A DNA stretch of 33,130 bases from a bacterium (GCA_021784555.1 JAJYHY010000048.1:1-33130); one strand, 5' to 3'; positions 15,058 to 22,451 are shown, numbered from the stretch's first letter. A program made the numbers and translations. Notes: generated from the sequence alone by a model not told the origin.

Positions 15058-15303
15058 CCCATGCAGCAAGTCCGACAGGTATGTCCAAACACGGATCCGG
15101 AGTCGTTGCGCAACCCACTTCAGGGTTATGGTCGTCTCCTGTCTCAGACGTCTGGCAATCTTGACCTTTTGCTCGTCACCTCTGGGGTGGGACCGCAGGT
15201 CCTGCTCGACCCACTCCAGGCGCGCGATTTTCTCCCGCACTATGCGCTCGGCCCTTTGGAACCCGCTCTCCTGCCGCTGAGCACCGTAATTGCTCAGGCC
15301 CAC
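15058..15303 (-). pseudogene. C-terminal remnant of a RAYT transposase
   Basis: About 82 codons match the RAYT C-terminus: LSNYGAQRQES, QRAERIVREKIARLEW, GDEQKVKIARRLRQETTITL and RLRIRVWTYLSDLL. The catalytic HUH and Tyr parts that should precede are missing. With the N-terminal remnant 195 bp further along the same strand, this gives C-part then N-part, so the debris comes from two tandem copies or from a rearranged one. Confidence 0.77.
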
Positions 15304-15393
15304 GCACTCTCATGAAGGCAGGCACGTGGCCGCGCGACCTCCGCAGGAGCTTAGACATTTCATAGCAAGCGCGGCGTCCGGAGCCAAAAAGGG

Positions 15394-15425
15394 GCATGAG
15401 CACACCTTGCAAGGTGTGCTCATGC
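15394..15425. repeat. Perfect 32-bp palindrome
   Basis: The left half GCATGAGCACACCTTG (15394-15409) is followed at once by its exact reverse complement (15410-15425), with no spacer. The symmetry stops exactly at both ends. It lies between the RAYT C-terminal fragment and the small coupled genes of the Uma2 cluster. It may be an operator, a recombination site or a cruciform-forming transposon end. Confidence 0.95.
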
Positions 15426-15452
15426 AGGGCAAGCCGCTCTCACCGCGGGTTG

Positions 15453-15740
15453 CTAGGTTGGCGGTGGCGTCATCTCTGCCCACAAAGGGCAGCCCCCCGG
15501 TTCCTCTTGAAATGTCCAAGCTCCTGCTGACCGCGCCGCGCAACGTCGCCACCTATGCACTTGCCATTCGACACTCGTGGACCGGGCTGCTCGCGCCGAA
15601 CTTCGCAGGTCGCGGCCGTCGGGGCCGTCTTTGCCGCACAGCGCAGCCTCAAAGTCTGCCGTGCGCTCGCCTAGCGTCCCTCGCTCCTTTTCGCGCGACT
15701 GGCCGCATGCGATCAGCAGCTTTTCCAGCTCTTGCCTCAT
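15453..15740 (-). CDS. Uncertain small protein, end of the Uma2/Phd cluster
   Basis: A 95-aa frame starting MRQELEKLLIACGQSREKER and coupled by a 4-nt overlap (ATGA) to the preceding 44-aa ORF. The first 35 residues look like a charged helical protein. The rest (Arg/Ala/Ser-rich, then PGGCPLWAEMTPPPT) does not look like natural protein, so the gene may be frameshifted or truncated near 15600. Function unknown. Confidence 0.35.
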   Translation of the reverse strand: MRQELEKLLIACGQSREKERGTLGERTADFEAALCGKDGPDGRDLRSSARAARSTSVEWQVHRWRRCAARSAGAWTFQEEPGGCPLWAEMTPPPT

Positions 15741-15871
15741 CGGCGGCTAAGCCTCTCGATGAAACCGTGCTCTTCCGGGAAAACCTCCTTCAACAGCCGG
15801 TCAGCCTCTTCCTGGCTCATCGGGTTGTTCAGGCATTCCCACGACTCCTGGAGTTGATAGTTGTGGGACAA
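15737..15871 (-). CDS. 44-aa ORF with TTG start and strong Shine-Dalgarno
   Basis: The protein (M)SHNYQLQESWECLNNPMSQ continues EEADRLLKEVFPEEHGFIE and ends RLSRR. It starts at a TTG (15871) placed 10 nt after GGAGGA (15886-15881), one of the few clear Shine-Dalgarno sites in the window. It lies 37 nt after the Phd-like gene and overlaps the next ORF by 4 nt. The operon position and helical, acidic make-up would suit a small TA or accessory component. Not a family I recognise. Confidence 0.45.
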   Translation of the reverse strand: MSHNYQLQESWECLNNPMSQEEADRLLKEVFPEEHGFIERLSRR

Positions 15872-15908
15872 GGTTGACAGTCCTCCAGTTCGATTATGGG
15901 GCGGTTGA

Positions 15909-16184
15909 TCACTCGGCGGAGGCGCTAGGTCCGCCGTGCTTCGTAGCTCCCCTCTGCAATCTCTTCTTCGCCTCCTCCCATGGAATCGTTTTCTGCCGCC
16001 GCCGCTGCTCAATTAGCCTCCAAAATCCATCGCTGCAGCCCAGTCCAATCTGCTCCGCATCCAGGCCTTCGACGTCGGAGACCAGCGCCATCGGCTTACC
16101 CTTCTTGACGATTAGCACGCTCGAGGAGGCTGCCTCTTTGACGCACCGGCTCAGATCGGTCTGATCGATCTCGAAAGCTTTCAT
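15909..16184 (-). CDS. Phd/YefM-like antitoxin-type protein
   Basis: A 91-aa protein starting MKAFEIDQTDLSRCVKEAAS with the Phd-like core SVLIVKKGKPMALVSDVEGLD at about 22-42, and a C-terminal arm (FWRLIEQRRRQKTIPWEEAKKR) of the type that binds a toxin. The usual short start is supported by GGGGAAG about 7 nt upstream. It follows the Uma2 gene by 61 nt on the same strand. No RelE or PIN toxin follows; two small ORFs of unknown type do. It may be an orphan antitoxin or pair with one of them. Confidence 0.75.
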   Translation of the reverse strand: MKAFEIDQTDLSRCVKEAASSSVLIVKKGKPMALVSDVEGLDAEQIGLGCSDGFWRLIEQRRRQKTIPWEEAKKRLQRGATKHGGPSASAE

Positions 16185-16245
16185 AAAATGTCTTCCCCGT
16201 TCCCAGGCCTTTCCAAGCGCAGCGGCGGTGCCGGCGCGCGCCCGG

Positions 16246-16827
16246 TCACTCCCAATCCCACTCTTTGAACAAGTTCCCCACCGGGTAGCGGAAACCGGGC
16301 AGGAGTTGTTCGCCGTCCAGTTCGCCGCCGGCGCCCAGCAGGGCGCGCTGGGCAAGCGAGTGGCAGACTTCTACGCTCTCGGCATAGGGATTGATAATCC
16401 AGGCGAGTCGGGTGCCGCTGGAGAAGAAATCGCGCAAGCGGGCCTCCATTTCCCCCCGCGTGTTGCTGGGCGAAATGACCTCAACCGCCAAGTCGGGTGC
16501 GCCTGGGAAGAACTTGCGGGCTTTGGGGCTGAAGCCGAGTTGGTGCAGCCGTTCTTTGGGGATGAACGAGATGTCAGGCGCGCGGCAATTGCGGTTGGCC
16601 ATCCAGTAGCCGGCGCTGGAACCTATAACCAATCCCAACCGTTCCTTACGATTGAACTCACGCAAGGCAGCAAATAAGCGACCGCAAATATTCTCATGCT
16701 CGAAGTTGTTTTTAGGACTCATAACCAATTCGCCGTCCACCACCTCATGAATGAAGCCGTCCTCCGGCAGCGATTGCAGTTCTTCCTCGGTCCAAACCTT
16801 CTTGGGAGGTTCTGATGTCACAATCAT
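16246..16827 (-). CDS. Uma2-family (DUF820) PD-(D/E)XK nuclease-fold protein
   Basis: A 193-aa protein of typical Uma2 length: VWTEEELQSLPEDGFIHEVVDGEL (residues 11-34 in two motifs), then GSSAGYWM, CRAPDISFIPKERL with D85, and PDLAVEVISPSN with E116, the expected acidic residues of the restriction-endonuclease-like fold. Uma2 genes are very abundant in Verrucomicrobiota, Cyanobacteria and similar genomes, and their cellular role is unproven. The start at 16827 is preferred over 16914 because a promoter (TCGACA, 17 bp, TATTCT) ends 6 nt before it. Confidence 0.92.
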   Translation of the reverse strand: MIVTSEPPKKVWTEEELQSLPEDGFIHEVVDGELVMSPKNNFEHENICGRLFAALREFNRKERLGLVIGSSAGYWMANRNCRAPDISFIPKERLHQLGFSPKARKFFPGAPDLAVEVISPSNTRGEMEARLRDFFSSGTRLAWIINPYAESVEVCHSLAQRALLGAGGELDGEQLLPGFRYPVGNLFKEWDWE

Positions 16828-16833
16828 AAGACA

Positions 16834-16862
16834 AGAATAGCCGTCGCCGGCGGGCCTGTCGA
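16834..16862 (-). promoter_or_regulatory. Promoter of the Uma2 gene, leaderless type
   Basis: On the minus strand TCGACA (16862-16857) and TATTCT (16839-16834) are 17 bp apart. Only 6 nt separate the -10 from the ATG at 16827, so transcription should start at the start codon itself. Confidence 0.5.
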
Positions 16863-16941
16863 GGCGGAAGCAAACGAGCGCGTGGATGATCGGAACCCGG
16901 GCCGTTTGGGTCACATCGGAGCAGTGCGCGCACGATGCGGC

Positions 16942-17153
16942 GCGGCGGCCACGGGCGCGGAAACGGTCAGACGTCGTTTCAGCGATGACCTGTCTGCCTC
17001 TGCTGGTCGCCCTCTGTGTGCTCCTCCGGCCTCCTCACGATGTCTCAATGGCCTCACGACCGCCTCTCGACCGGCCACCTATGCCCCACGTCGGCACCCT
17101 GACTCCGGCTCCGCCCCCTGCTCCCGTGGTCCAGATTATCAACGAAGAACCGT
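16942..17153 (+). pseudogene. Broken second copy of the anti-sigma-like membrane protein
   Basis: The frame reads RRPRARKRSDVVSAMTCLPLL, then VALCVLLRPP, SMASRPPLDRPPMPH and VVQIINEE, matching residues about 36-108 of the 13004-13468 protein almost word for word, including the membrane helix. Both the N-terminal cytosolic part and the C-terminal end are gone, and the sigma factor gene that should precede it is absent. It is a relic of a duplicated sigma/anti-sigma locus. Confidence 0.82.
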
Positions 17154-17227
17154 TCTGGTGTATGATCTACCAGGGCGCACCTGGAAATTGGACTCGCGAC
17201 CCAGGCGGGATGAGGCGACCAGAGCGC

Positions 17228-17275
17228 ACAGGCGCGGGAAGCCCAGAGAGCTGGCAATATCGAGGCTTGACCCCT
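17228..17275 (+). repeat. 48-bp direct repeat, copy A
   Basis: Matches 18141-18188 at 41 of 48 positions; both begin ACAGGCGC and end CTTGACCCCT. It lies 31 bp before the pseudopilin gene. Confidence 0.75.
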
Positions 17276-17306
17276 CTCTCGCTGCTCTTGCATTTTGCGA
17301 ACCGAG

Positions 17307-18092
17307 ATGAGAAACAGCCCGAAAGTTGCCGAAGGATTCACGCTGACTGAGCTGCTGGTCGTCATCGCCGCAGTCACAATCCTGGCGGCGTTTTTATTGG
17401 CGGGCGTGAGCAGCGCCAAAGCCAGAGCTCAGCGAATGGTGTGCATGAACAACCTGCGCCAGATTGGCTTCGGCGTGCGGATGTACTCCGATGATTCGCG
17501 TGACGCTGCGGCGTCTGCCGGTGCGGCAGGACTGCCTATGGCCAAAGCGATCGAGTCGCTCTATTCAGGCTACAAGGCGCTGATGAAGGGCTACGTGGGC
17601 CTGAAGGGCGCGTCATCCCCGCGGGATAAGCTGTTTGCCTGTCCGGCGGACACCTTCAATCCCGGTGCGCTTGTCTGCGAGAAGGCTCATCCGCAACGAT
17701 TTGTTAGAAAGAGCCTGCACGACTCGCCTGATTTTGATTATTCCAGTTACGCCTTCAACGGGGGTGATAATGTGACCCGGAAGGTTAGCGCTGGCAAACG
17801 CACCGCGAGCTTCACGCTTCGCGGGCTGACGGGCGTCAAGTTAAGTGATGTGAGGCACCCAGACAGAACGATATTGCTGGCCGAGTTCCCCGCACTCTAT
17901 CCCTATTCCTGGCACGAGCCATCGTCCCATGGCGTGGCTTACCTCCATGGCGTGGTCTGTTTGGATTCCAAGAATGTCGTCGGCTTCGTGGACGGACATG
18001 TCACCTATATCAAGATGTATTGTGCCGATCATGTCACGGCGTGCCTTACAAACCCTCCGGCAGGCTATGATTACCAATGGACCCCAGATTGA
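17307..18092 (+). CDS. Type II secretion/type IV pilin-like pseudopilin (DUF1559-like)
   Basis: A 261-aa protein starting MRNSPKVAEG, then FTLTELLVVIAAVTILAAFL. This is the class III prepilin signal: cleavage after G10, N-terminal Phe of the mature protein, and Glu at +5. The text CMNNLRQIGFGVRMYSDD and the C-terminal GFVDGHVTYIK (usually 'FADGHV') are typical of the large prepilin-like families of Verrucomicrobiota and Planctomycetota. These are processed by a prepilin peptidase at the inner membrane, but their individual roles are mostly unknown. It stands alone, with no secretion operon nearby, and is bracketed by direct repeats. An upstream ATG at 17295 is possible. Confidence 0.92.
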   Translation: MRNSPKVAEGFTLTELLVVIAAVTILAAFLLAGVSSAKARAQRMVCMNNLRQIGFGVRMYSDDSRDAAASAGAAGLPMAKAIESLYSGYKALMKGYVGLKGASSPRDKLFACPADTFNPGALVCEKAHPQRFVRKSLHDSPDFDYSSYAFNGGDNVTRKVSAGKRTASFTLRGLTGVKLSDVRHPDRTILLAEFPALYPYSWHEPSSHGVAYLHGVVCLDSKNVVGFVDGHVTYIKMYCADHVTACLTNPPAGYDYQWTPD

Positions 18093-18140
18093 TTACTCCG
18101 AGCATCACGAAGCGCTTTGTCGGATTGGCGGCCTTAGTGG

Positions 18141-18188
18141 ACAGGCGCAAGAAGCCAAGAGAACTGGCAACGTCGAGACTTGACCCCT
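18141..18188 (+). repeat. 48-bp direct repeat, copy B
   Basis: Partner of 17228-17275 (7 mismatches, same orientation, 913 bp apart). It lies 48 bp after the pseudopilin stop, between it and the convergent sigma factor gene. Confidence 0.75.
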
Positions 18189-18194
18189 TGGGCA

Positions 18195-19625
18195 TCAGTT
18201 GCCAGCCGGCAGTGAATATTGGGGAGTTCCGGTGGCCGGCTGCGAGGATGTGGAGAGCTCGATTGGAAAGCCGGCCAGACTATGGATCACCCATTGCCCG
18301 TTGGCCTGCCGGAAGGTGGCGATGGAATTCACGGTCGAGCCATCGTCCATCTCGAACTCGGCGGAAACCATCAGGGAGCCGTCGGGGGATTGTTCCGCGG
18401 CAGAAATGTAAGCCCCCTGAACCTGCTGAAATGCATCGGCCCATGGCCCGGCGATAGGCGGCATTTCCTTGCCCAGCGCTCCGCCGTAGGCGGCCTGATC
18501 ACGGCTGCGCAAGGCCCAGAACAGGGTCAGTGCCGTTGCCTCGGGGGTCTGGTATCCGAAATTGGTCCAACTGCCGACCGGATAATAGCGGTTAGGGGAG
18601 GGGTTCGCTGAGCCGGGGCCCACGTCTTGGGCGGCGGCCTGCGCAGCGACCCTCTGTCCGAGCCTGGCTTTCAGTTCCTCGATTTGGTGTCGCATAACGC
18701 CGACCTGTCCTCGGAGCCGGAGAAGCTCCATGAAGCGTTGGTTGGAAAGCCCAGCTTCGGCTTGGGGATGCCGCACGATGGTGGGCGGTGGCGTAGGCCG
18801 CTCCACGGCCGCACGCAGACGCGCGACCTCGGATTGCATCTCTTCGTTGTTTCGGTGCTGAAGCACAATGGTTGTTCCGGCCGCCGCAAGGGCGAGAACC
18901 AGGACGGCTTTGAGTTTGGTTGTGGCCATAAATCGGACGAGTTGAAGAGGTAAGGCCGTTGCTGGAGCCGATGCCGCGCAGGTGAGGGCGGCGGCCGCCA
19001 CCGCGGTTGCCATCCTGGCTGGCGCCGCCTCTACGGCGTGAGCGGACATCGCTACCGCTAAGGCCTGAGCAGTGCTGGCAATTCCCCGGCTAACGAGAAC
19101 GTGGCGAAGTCGTTGAACGGCCCTTTCCACGCGCATCCGGGCCGCATCCTCGCTTATGCCAAGGAGGGAGCCAACCTGCCGCAAGGAAAATTGGCGAAAA
19201 TAGCGGAGGAGGAGCGCCTGCCGATCACCGTCTCGGAGCCGGTCCAACGCGTCGTCGAGCAGGGGACGGAGGGCGTCCCAATCCGGTAAGGATTCAGCGC
19301 CGTCCGGTTCGCGCATGGCGAGGGCGCGTTGCTCACGCGCGGACCGGCGGGCCTCGGCCCGCAACGCCGCCGCCGAGGCGAGTTTAGTGGCCCGGTGCAG
19401 CCAGGCGGCCAGAATCACCTTCGGCGGCAGCCGCTTCGCTTTTCGCGCGAGATCGGTAAAGACGCTTTGGGCAATATCCTGTGCCAGCATGCTGTCACCC
19501 CGCACGCGTCGCAACGCGGCCGAATAGACCATATCCAGGTTGCGTCGCACCAACTCGGTGAACGCCGTCTCCGATTTCTCGGCAACGAACAAACGAAGCA
19601 ATGCGGTGTCGTCATCCTGCGGCAT
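18195..19625 (-). CDS. ECF sigma factor with fused coiled-coil sensor tail
   Basis: A 476-aa protein from MPQDDDTALLRLFVAEKSE. Region 2 spans about 15-85 (AFTELVRRNLDMVYSAALRR; AQDIAQSVFTDLARKA; AAWLHRATKLA), region 4 about 125-180 (LRDGDRQALLLRYFRQFSLRQ; GISEDAARMRVERAV). One membrane helix lies at about 237-255 (TKLKAVLVLALAAAGTTIVL), a predicted coiled coil at about 262-325, and a C-terminal domain from about 355 (FGYQTPEATALTLFWALRSR) resembling small NTF2/SnoaL-like sensor domains. Domain order matches the 7982-9598 protein but the outer domain is unrelated. The frame is open to 19739; the inner ATG is chosen because upstream codons overlap a higA relic. Confidence 0.88.
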   Translation of the reverse strand: MPQDDDTALLRLFVAEKSETAFTELVRRNLDMVYSAALRRVRGDSMLAQDIAQSVFTDLARKAKRLPPKVILAAWLHRATKLASAAALRAEARRSAREQRALAMREPDGAESLPDWDALRPLLDDALDRLRDGDRQALLLRYFRQFSLRQVGSLLGISEDAARMRVERAVQRLRHVLVSRGIASTAQALAVAMSAHAVEAAPARMATAVAAAALTCAASAPATALPLQLVRFMATTKLKAVLVLALAAAGTTIVLQHRNNEEMQSEVARLRAAVERPTPPPTIVRHPQAEAGLSNQRFMELLRLRGQVGVMRHQIEELKARLGQRVAAQAAAQDVGPGSANPSPNRYYPVGSWTNFGYQTPEATALTLFWALRSRDQAAYGGALGKEMPPIAGPWADAFQQVQGAYISAAEQSPDGSLMVSAEFEMDDGSTVNSIATFRQANGQWVIHSLAGFPIELSTSSQPATGTPQYSLPAGN

Positions 19626-19744
19626 CTCATCTACATACTGCCGTCCAACGGCAAAACCGAACGAGAACCCAATTCGGCGGCACAGCCGGGTAATTGCCGC
19701 CCGCTCGATCGTAGTCAATCCGAGCACGACCTCGCGCATATCTT

Positions 19745-19837
19745 ATGACGCCCCGCCACTTGTCGCAAGACGCGCTGCCGAGGGGGTTGAACGTGGCGCC
19801 GCGCCGGATCAAGGAAATCTTGCTGGGGAAGCGCGGT
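19745..19837 (+). pseudogene. higA remnant (HTH part only)
   Basis: The frame MTPRHLSQDALPRGLNVAPR continues RIKEILLGKRG, matching the HTH of HigA (MTPHHLSQNALARALSVAPR...) at 6651 onward in both protein and DNA. The conserved N-terminus (HPGEILREEF) and everything after GKRG are missing, and there is no higB beside it. Confidence 0.72.
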
Positions 19838-20154
19838 TCTGATTTGGAAGTTCGCGCGGCAGGTGCGGAGGCCAAAAGAAGGCGAATCGATTCGGGTGCG
19901 GCCACCACGGTTGTGTCGTGTCACCCATTGCATAAGCAATGCAGTTGTACCACTTGCGTTAGTCACGGTAAAGGCACGCCGCACCGGGCGATGAATAGAG
20001 CGCGCTCTCCTTCTGCCATCTCTCCGCGCGCGCCGTGAACTCAACGCAAGACGCACGCCCGAGCGCATCCCCGTTGATCCTTTTCGCTTACCAAACGGCA
20101 GCCTTTGTGGCATTGTTTCGACAGGGTCACTCACGAGAGTGGTTTCCAGTTTTC
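19838..20154 (+). other. Stretch without a supported gene
   Basis: This 317-nt gap lies between the higA relic and the radical SAM gene. A short hairpin CATTGC-ATAA-GCAATG (19926-19941) is the only structure seen. The radical SAM frame stays open back to 20035, but that extension has no family character. Confidence 0.4.
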
Positions 20155-21351
20155 ATGCGAACCGACTTTGATGCATCCAACCCTCGACCGGGGGCAACGA
20201 CACCGCCGAAGCCAGCCGTGGCCAACGCGGCGCTGGCCGAGGTGCTCGATAGTCACACGGCGGAAGGGAGCTTGGGCGTGGAGGAAAACGGGCGGATACG
20301 TTGTGTTGCCTGCGGCCATCGCTGCCTGATCGCCACGGGCCGCCGCGGCATCTGCAAGGTCCGCTTCAACCAGGACGGCCATTTGCGCGTGCCTTTCGGC
20401 TACGTCGCCGGGGTTCAATGCGACCCGGTGGAGAAAAAACCATTCTATCATGTCTATCCCGGCAGCGATGCCTTGACCTTTGGGATGATGGGCTGCGATT
20501 TCCATTGTTCCTACTGCCAGAATTGGGTGACGAGCCAGGCCCTGCGTGACGGGGCCTCGCTCGCCCCCGTCCGGGAGGTCAGCGCCCACCAACTGGCCGC
20601 CACCGGCCGGCGTCTGGGAGCGCGCCTGGTTGCCTCCAGCTACAATGAGCCGCTCATTACCGCGGAATGGGCCGTGGCCGTGTTTCGGGAGGCGAAGCAG
20701 ATGGGCATGGCCTGCGCATTCGTCTCCAATGGCAACGCGACTGCCGAGGCGCTGGATTTCCTCAAGCCGTGGATTGTGGCCTGCAAGATCGATCTGAAAA
20801 GCTTTGATGATCGGCGTTATCGCAGCTTGGGAGGCACCTTGGAACACGTCACTAACGCAATCCGAATGGTCCATGAGCGCGGCCTCTGGCTGGAGGTGGT
20901 GACCCTGCTGGTGCCGGGCTTCAACGACTGTCCTGAAGAAATCCGCGCCGCCGCCCGCTTTCTGGCCTCCGTCAGCCCGGACATACCATGGCATGTCACG
21001 GCCTTTCACCAGGATTACCGGATGACAGCGCCGCCAAATACCGCCGCGCTCCAGCTCGTGCGGGCGGCAGAGATTGGCGCCGAGGAAGGGCTGCGCTTCG
21101 TCTATGCCGGCAACGCCCCGGGCAGGGCGGGGGCGTGGGAGAACACGTATTGCCCGAATTGCCATGAGAAGCTGATTGACCGGATTGGGTTTCTTGTGCG
21201 CGAATACAAACTTGGGCTCGAGGGCAAATGCCCCAAGTGTCTGACATCGATTCCAGGGGTTTGGCCGGCCGACGGACCGGCCGGAGTGCGGATGAGCCAG
21301 GACCCCGGCGATTACTACGCTCGGCTGCCGCGAGGGGTCAAACTGAGTTGA
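20155..21351 (+). CDS. amrS: AmmeMemoRadiSam system radical SAM enzyme
   Basis: A 398-aa protein (family about 330-400). An N-terminal Cys cluster (C50, C53, C57, C67 in CVACGHRCLIATGRRGIC) leads into KKPFYHVYPG and the radical SAM motif CDFHCSYC (C114, C118, C121) that binds the [4Fe-4S] cluster. Typical downstream motifs are SYNEPLI, CAFVSNGN, CKIDLKSFDD and HVTAFHQDYRM. The C-terminus carries a zinc-ribbon-like CPNC...CPKC, as in AmrS. The substrate of the Amr system is unknown; the enzyme is always linked to MEMO1-like and AMMECR1-like proteins. AmrB follows 30 nt downstream. The first 30 residues are variable, and a GTG at 20035 is an alternative start. Confidence 0.92.
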   Translation: MRTDFDASNPRPGATTPPKPAVANAALAEVLDSHTAEGSLGVEENGRIRCVACGHRCLIATGRRGICKVRFNQDGHLRVPFGYVAGVQCDPVEKKPFYHVYPGSDALTFGMMGCDFHCSYCQNWVTSQALRDGASLAPVREVSAHQLAATGRRLGARLVASSYNEPLITAEWAVAVFREAKQMGMACAFVSNGNATAEALDFLKPWIVACKIDLKSFDDRRYRSLGGTLEHVTNAIRMVHERGLWLEVVTLLVPGFNDCPEEIRAAARFLASVSPDIPWHVTAFHQDYRMTAPPNTAALQLVRAAEIGAEEGLRFVYAGNAPGRAGAWENTYCPNCHEKLIDRIGFLVREYKLGLEGKCPKCLTSIPGVWPADGPAGVRMSQDPGDYYARLPRGVKLS

Positions 21352-21381
21352 GGCCTGACAACCCCCAGAAAGTGACGATCC

Positions 21382-22206
21382 ATGTCGCCTGTGAATCTCA
21401 AAGGCATTCGTCCAACAGCCGTGGCGGGGCGCTTTTACCCGGGTAGCCCATTGGAGTTACGGCGCCTGGTCGGCCGCTTATTGGCGTCCGCCCCGCCTCC
21501 AACGGACCCGGCCCCCAAGGCGCTGATCGCGCCTCACGCCGGTTTTGTCTATTCCGGCCCAATCGCCGCCTCGGCCTACTCGCAGCTTGCCCCAAATCCC
21601 GCGGGCGCCCACGGCATCAAACGCGTGGTCCTGCTCGGCCCTTCGCACCACGTGGCGTTCCGCGGGGTGGCCGCCAGTTCGGCCAGCGCCTTCGCCACCC
21701 CGCTGGGCCAAGTCCCGGTCGATGCGGAGGCTGTCAACCGGGTGCTCAGTCTCCCCGGCGTTTCGGTCCTGGACGAAGCTCATGCATACGAGCATTCCCT
21801 TGAAGTGCAGTTGCCCTTCCTCCAGACCGTCCTCGGCCAGTTCAGCATTGTCCCCCTGGTGGCCGGGGAGGCGAGTGCCGAACTGATCAGCAAGATTCTT
21901 GACGCGCTCTGGAACGGGCCGAGCACGCGGCTGGTTGTCAGCTCCGATTTGAGTCATTACCAGGATTTCAGAACCGCGCAGCGGCTCGACGGCGACACCG
22001 CCGAAGCGATTGAGGCCCTGGCGCCGGAGCGTATCCAGAATCACCAAGCCTGCGGACATGTTCCCATTCGCGGCCTGCTGCTGGCCGCCCGCGCGCTTGG
22101 CCTCCACGCCCGGACCCTGGACTTGCGCAATTCAGGGGATACCGCCGGCCCGCATGACCGCGTCGTGGGCTACGGTGCGTTCGCGTTTGGGGAACCCCCT
22201 TGCTGA
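21382..22206 (+). CDS. amrB: AmmeMemoRadiSam system protein B (MEMO1 family)
   Basis: A 274-aa protein with the MEMO1 signature in order: VAGRFYPGSP (14-23), IAPHAGFVYSGP (49-60), LLGPSHHVAF, DEAHAYEHSLEVQLPFLQ, and SSDLSHYQDF. The conserved histidines line a metal site like that of class III extradiol dioxygenases; human MEMO1 binds copper or iron, and the bacterial reaction is unproven. It forms a pair with the radical SAM gene 30 nt upstream. The AMMECR1-like component (AmrA) usually found with it is not next to it, because the integrated element begins 95 bp downstream. Confidence 0.93.
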   Translation: MSPVNLKGIRPTAVAGRFYPGSPLELRRLVGRLLASAPPPTDPAPKALIAPHAGFVYSGPIAASAYSQLAPNPAGAHGIKRVVLLGPSHHVAFRGVAASSASAFATPLGQVPVDAEAVNRVLSLPGVSVLDEAHAYEHSLEVQLPFLQTVLGQFSIVPLVAGEASAELISKILDALWNGPSTRLVVSSDLSHYQDFRTAQRLDGDTAEAIEALAPERIQNHQACGHVPIRGLLLAARALGLHARTLDLRNSGDTAGPHDRVVGYGAFAFGEPPC

Positions 22207-22301
22207 GCGAGCATTAGCCGTTTCGCCTCCCCGGCCTGCGATGGTGTGCTATCGGCGAATCGAAAAATGCTGTAAGTCATTTATTGTTAGGCTGTTGGAA
22301 T

Positions 22302-22337
22302 GAATGGAGCGGGTGATGGGAATCGAACCCACGTGGC
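22302..22337 (+). repeat. attL: displaced 3' end of tRNA-Gly
   Basis: 36 bp identical to 31953-31988, in the same orientation, containing the T-arm, the acceptor 3' strand and CCA of tRNA-Gly on the minus strand. After 22337 the tRNA sequence is lost, so this copy cannot be expressed as a tRNA. Confidence 0.92.
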
Positions 22338-22383
22338 GATTTTCGAGGCTGAGAACCTCAAAAACCCCTGAAAAATGCCACTT

Positions 22384-22430
22384 TTGAACAAGCTTGACAA
22401 CCTTGAATGTTGTAGGGCATTGTTGTAGGA
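22384..22430 (+). repeat. Left-end arm-site candidates
   Basis: TGTTGTAGGG (22408-22417) and TGTTGTAGGA (22421-22430) are direct repeats 13 bp apart, with three TTGA motifs at 22384, 22394 and 22403 before them. The same TGTTGTAGG pair with the same 13-bp spacing occurs inside the right end at 31873 and 31886. This is what integrase or excisionase arm sites would look like. Confidence 0.58.
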
Positions 22431-22451
22431 GATTTCGCAGAGGAACTTTTT

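Noticed and set aside
13558..15303. A single 581-aa chimeric protein
   Set aside because: It joins transposase debris in frame to the tandem Skp protein; the signal peptide at 14772 marks the real start.
20131..21165. A 344-codon minus-strand frame opposite amrS
   Set aside because: amrS is unambiguous on the plus strand; the other frame has no family text.
22340..22364. Stem-loop TTTTCGAGG-CTGAGAA-CCTCAAAAA next to attL, resembling an anticodon arm
   Set aside because: One C-A mismatch, and no D-arm or acceptor on the far side; not a tRNA, and no T-run for a terminator. It may still be an element-end structure.
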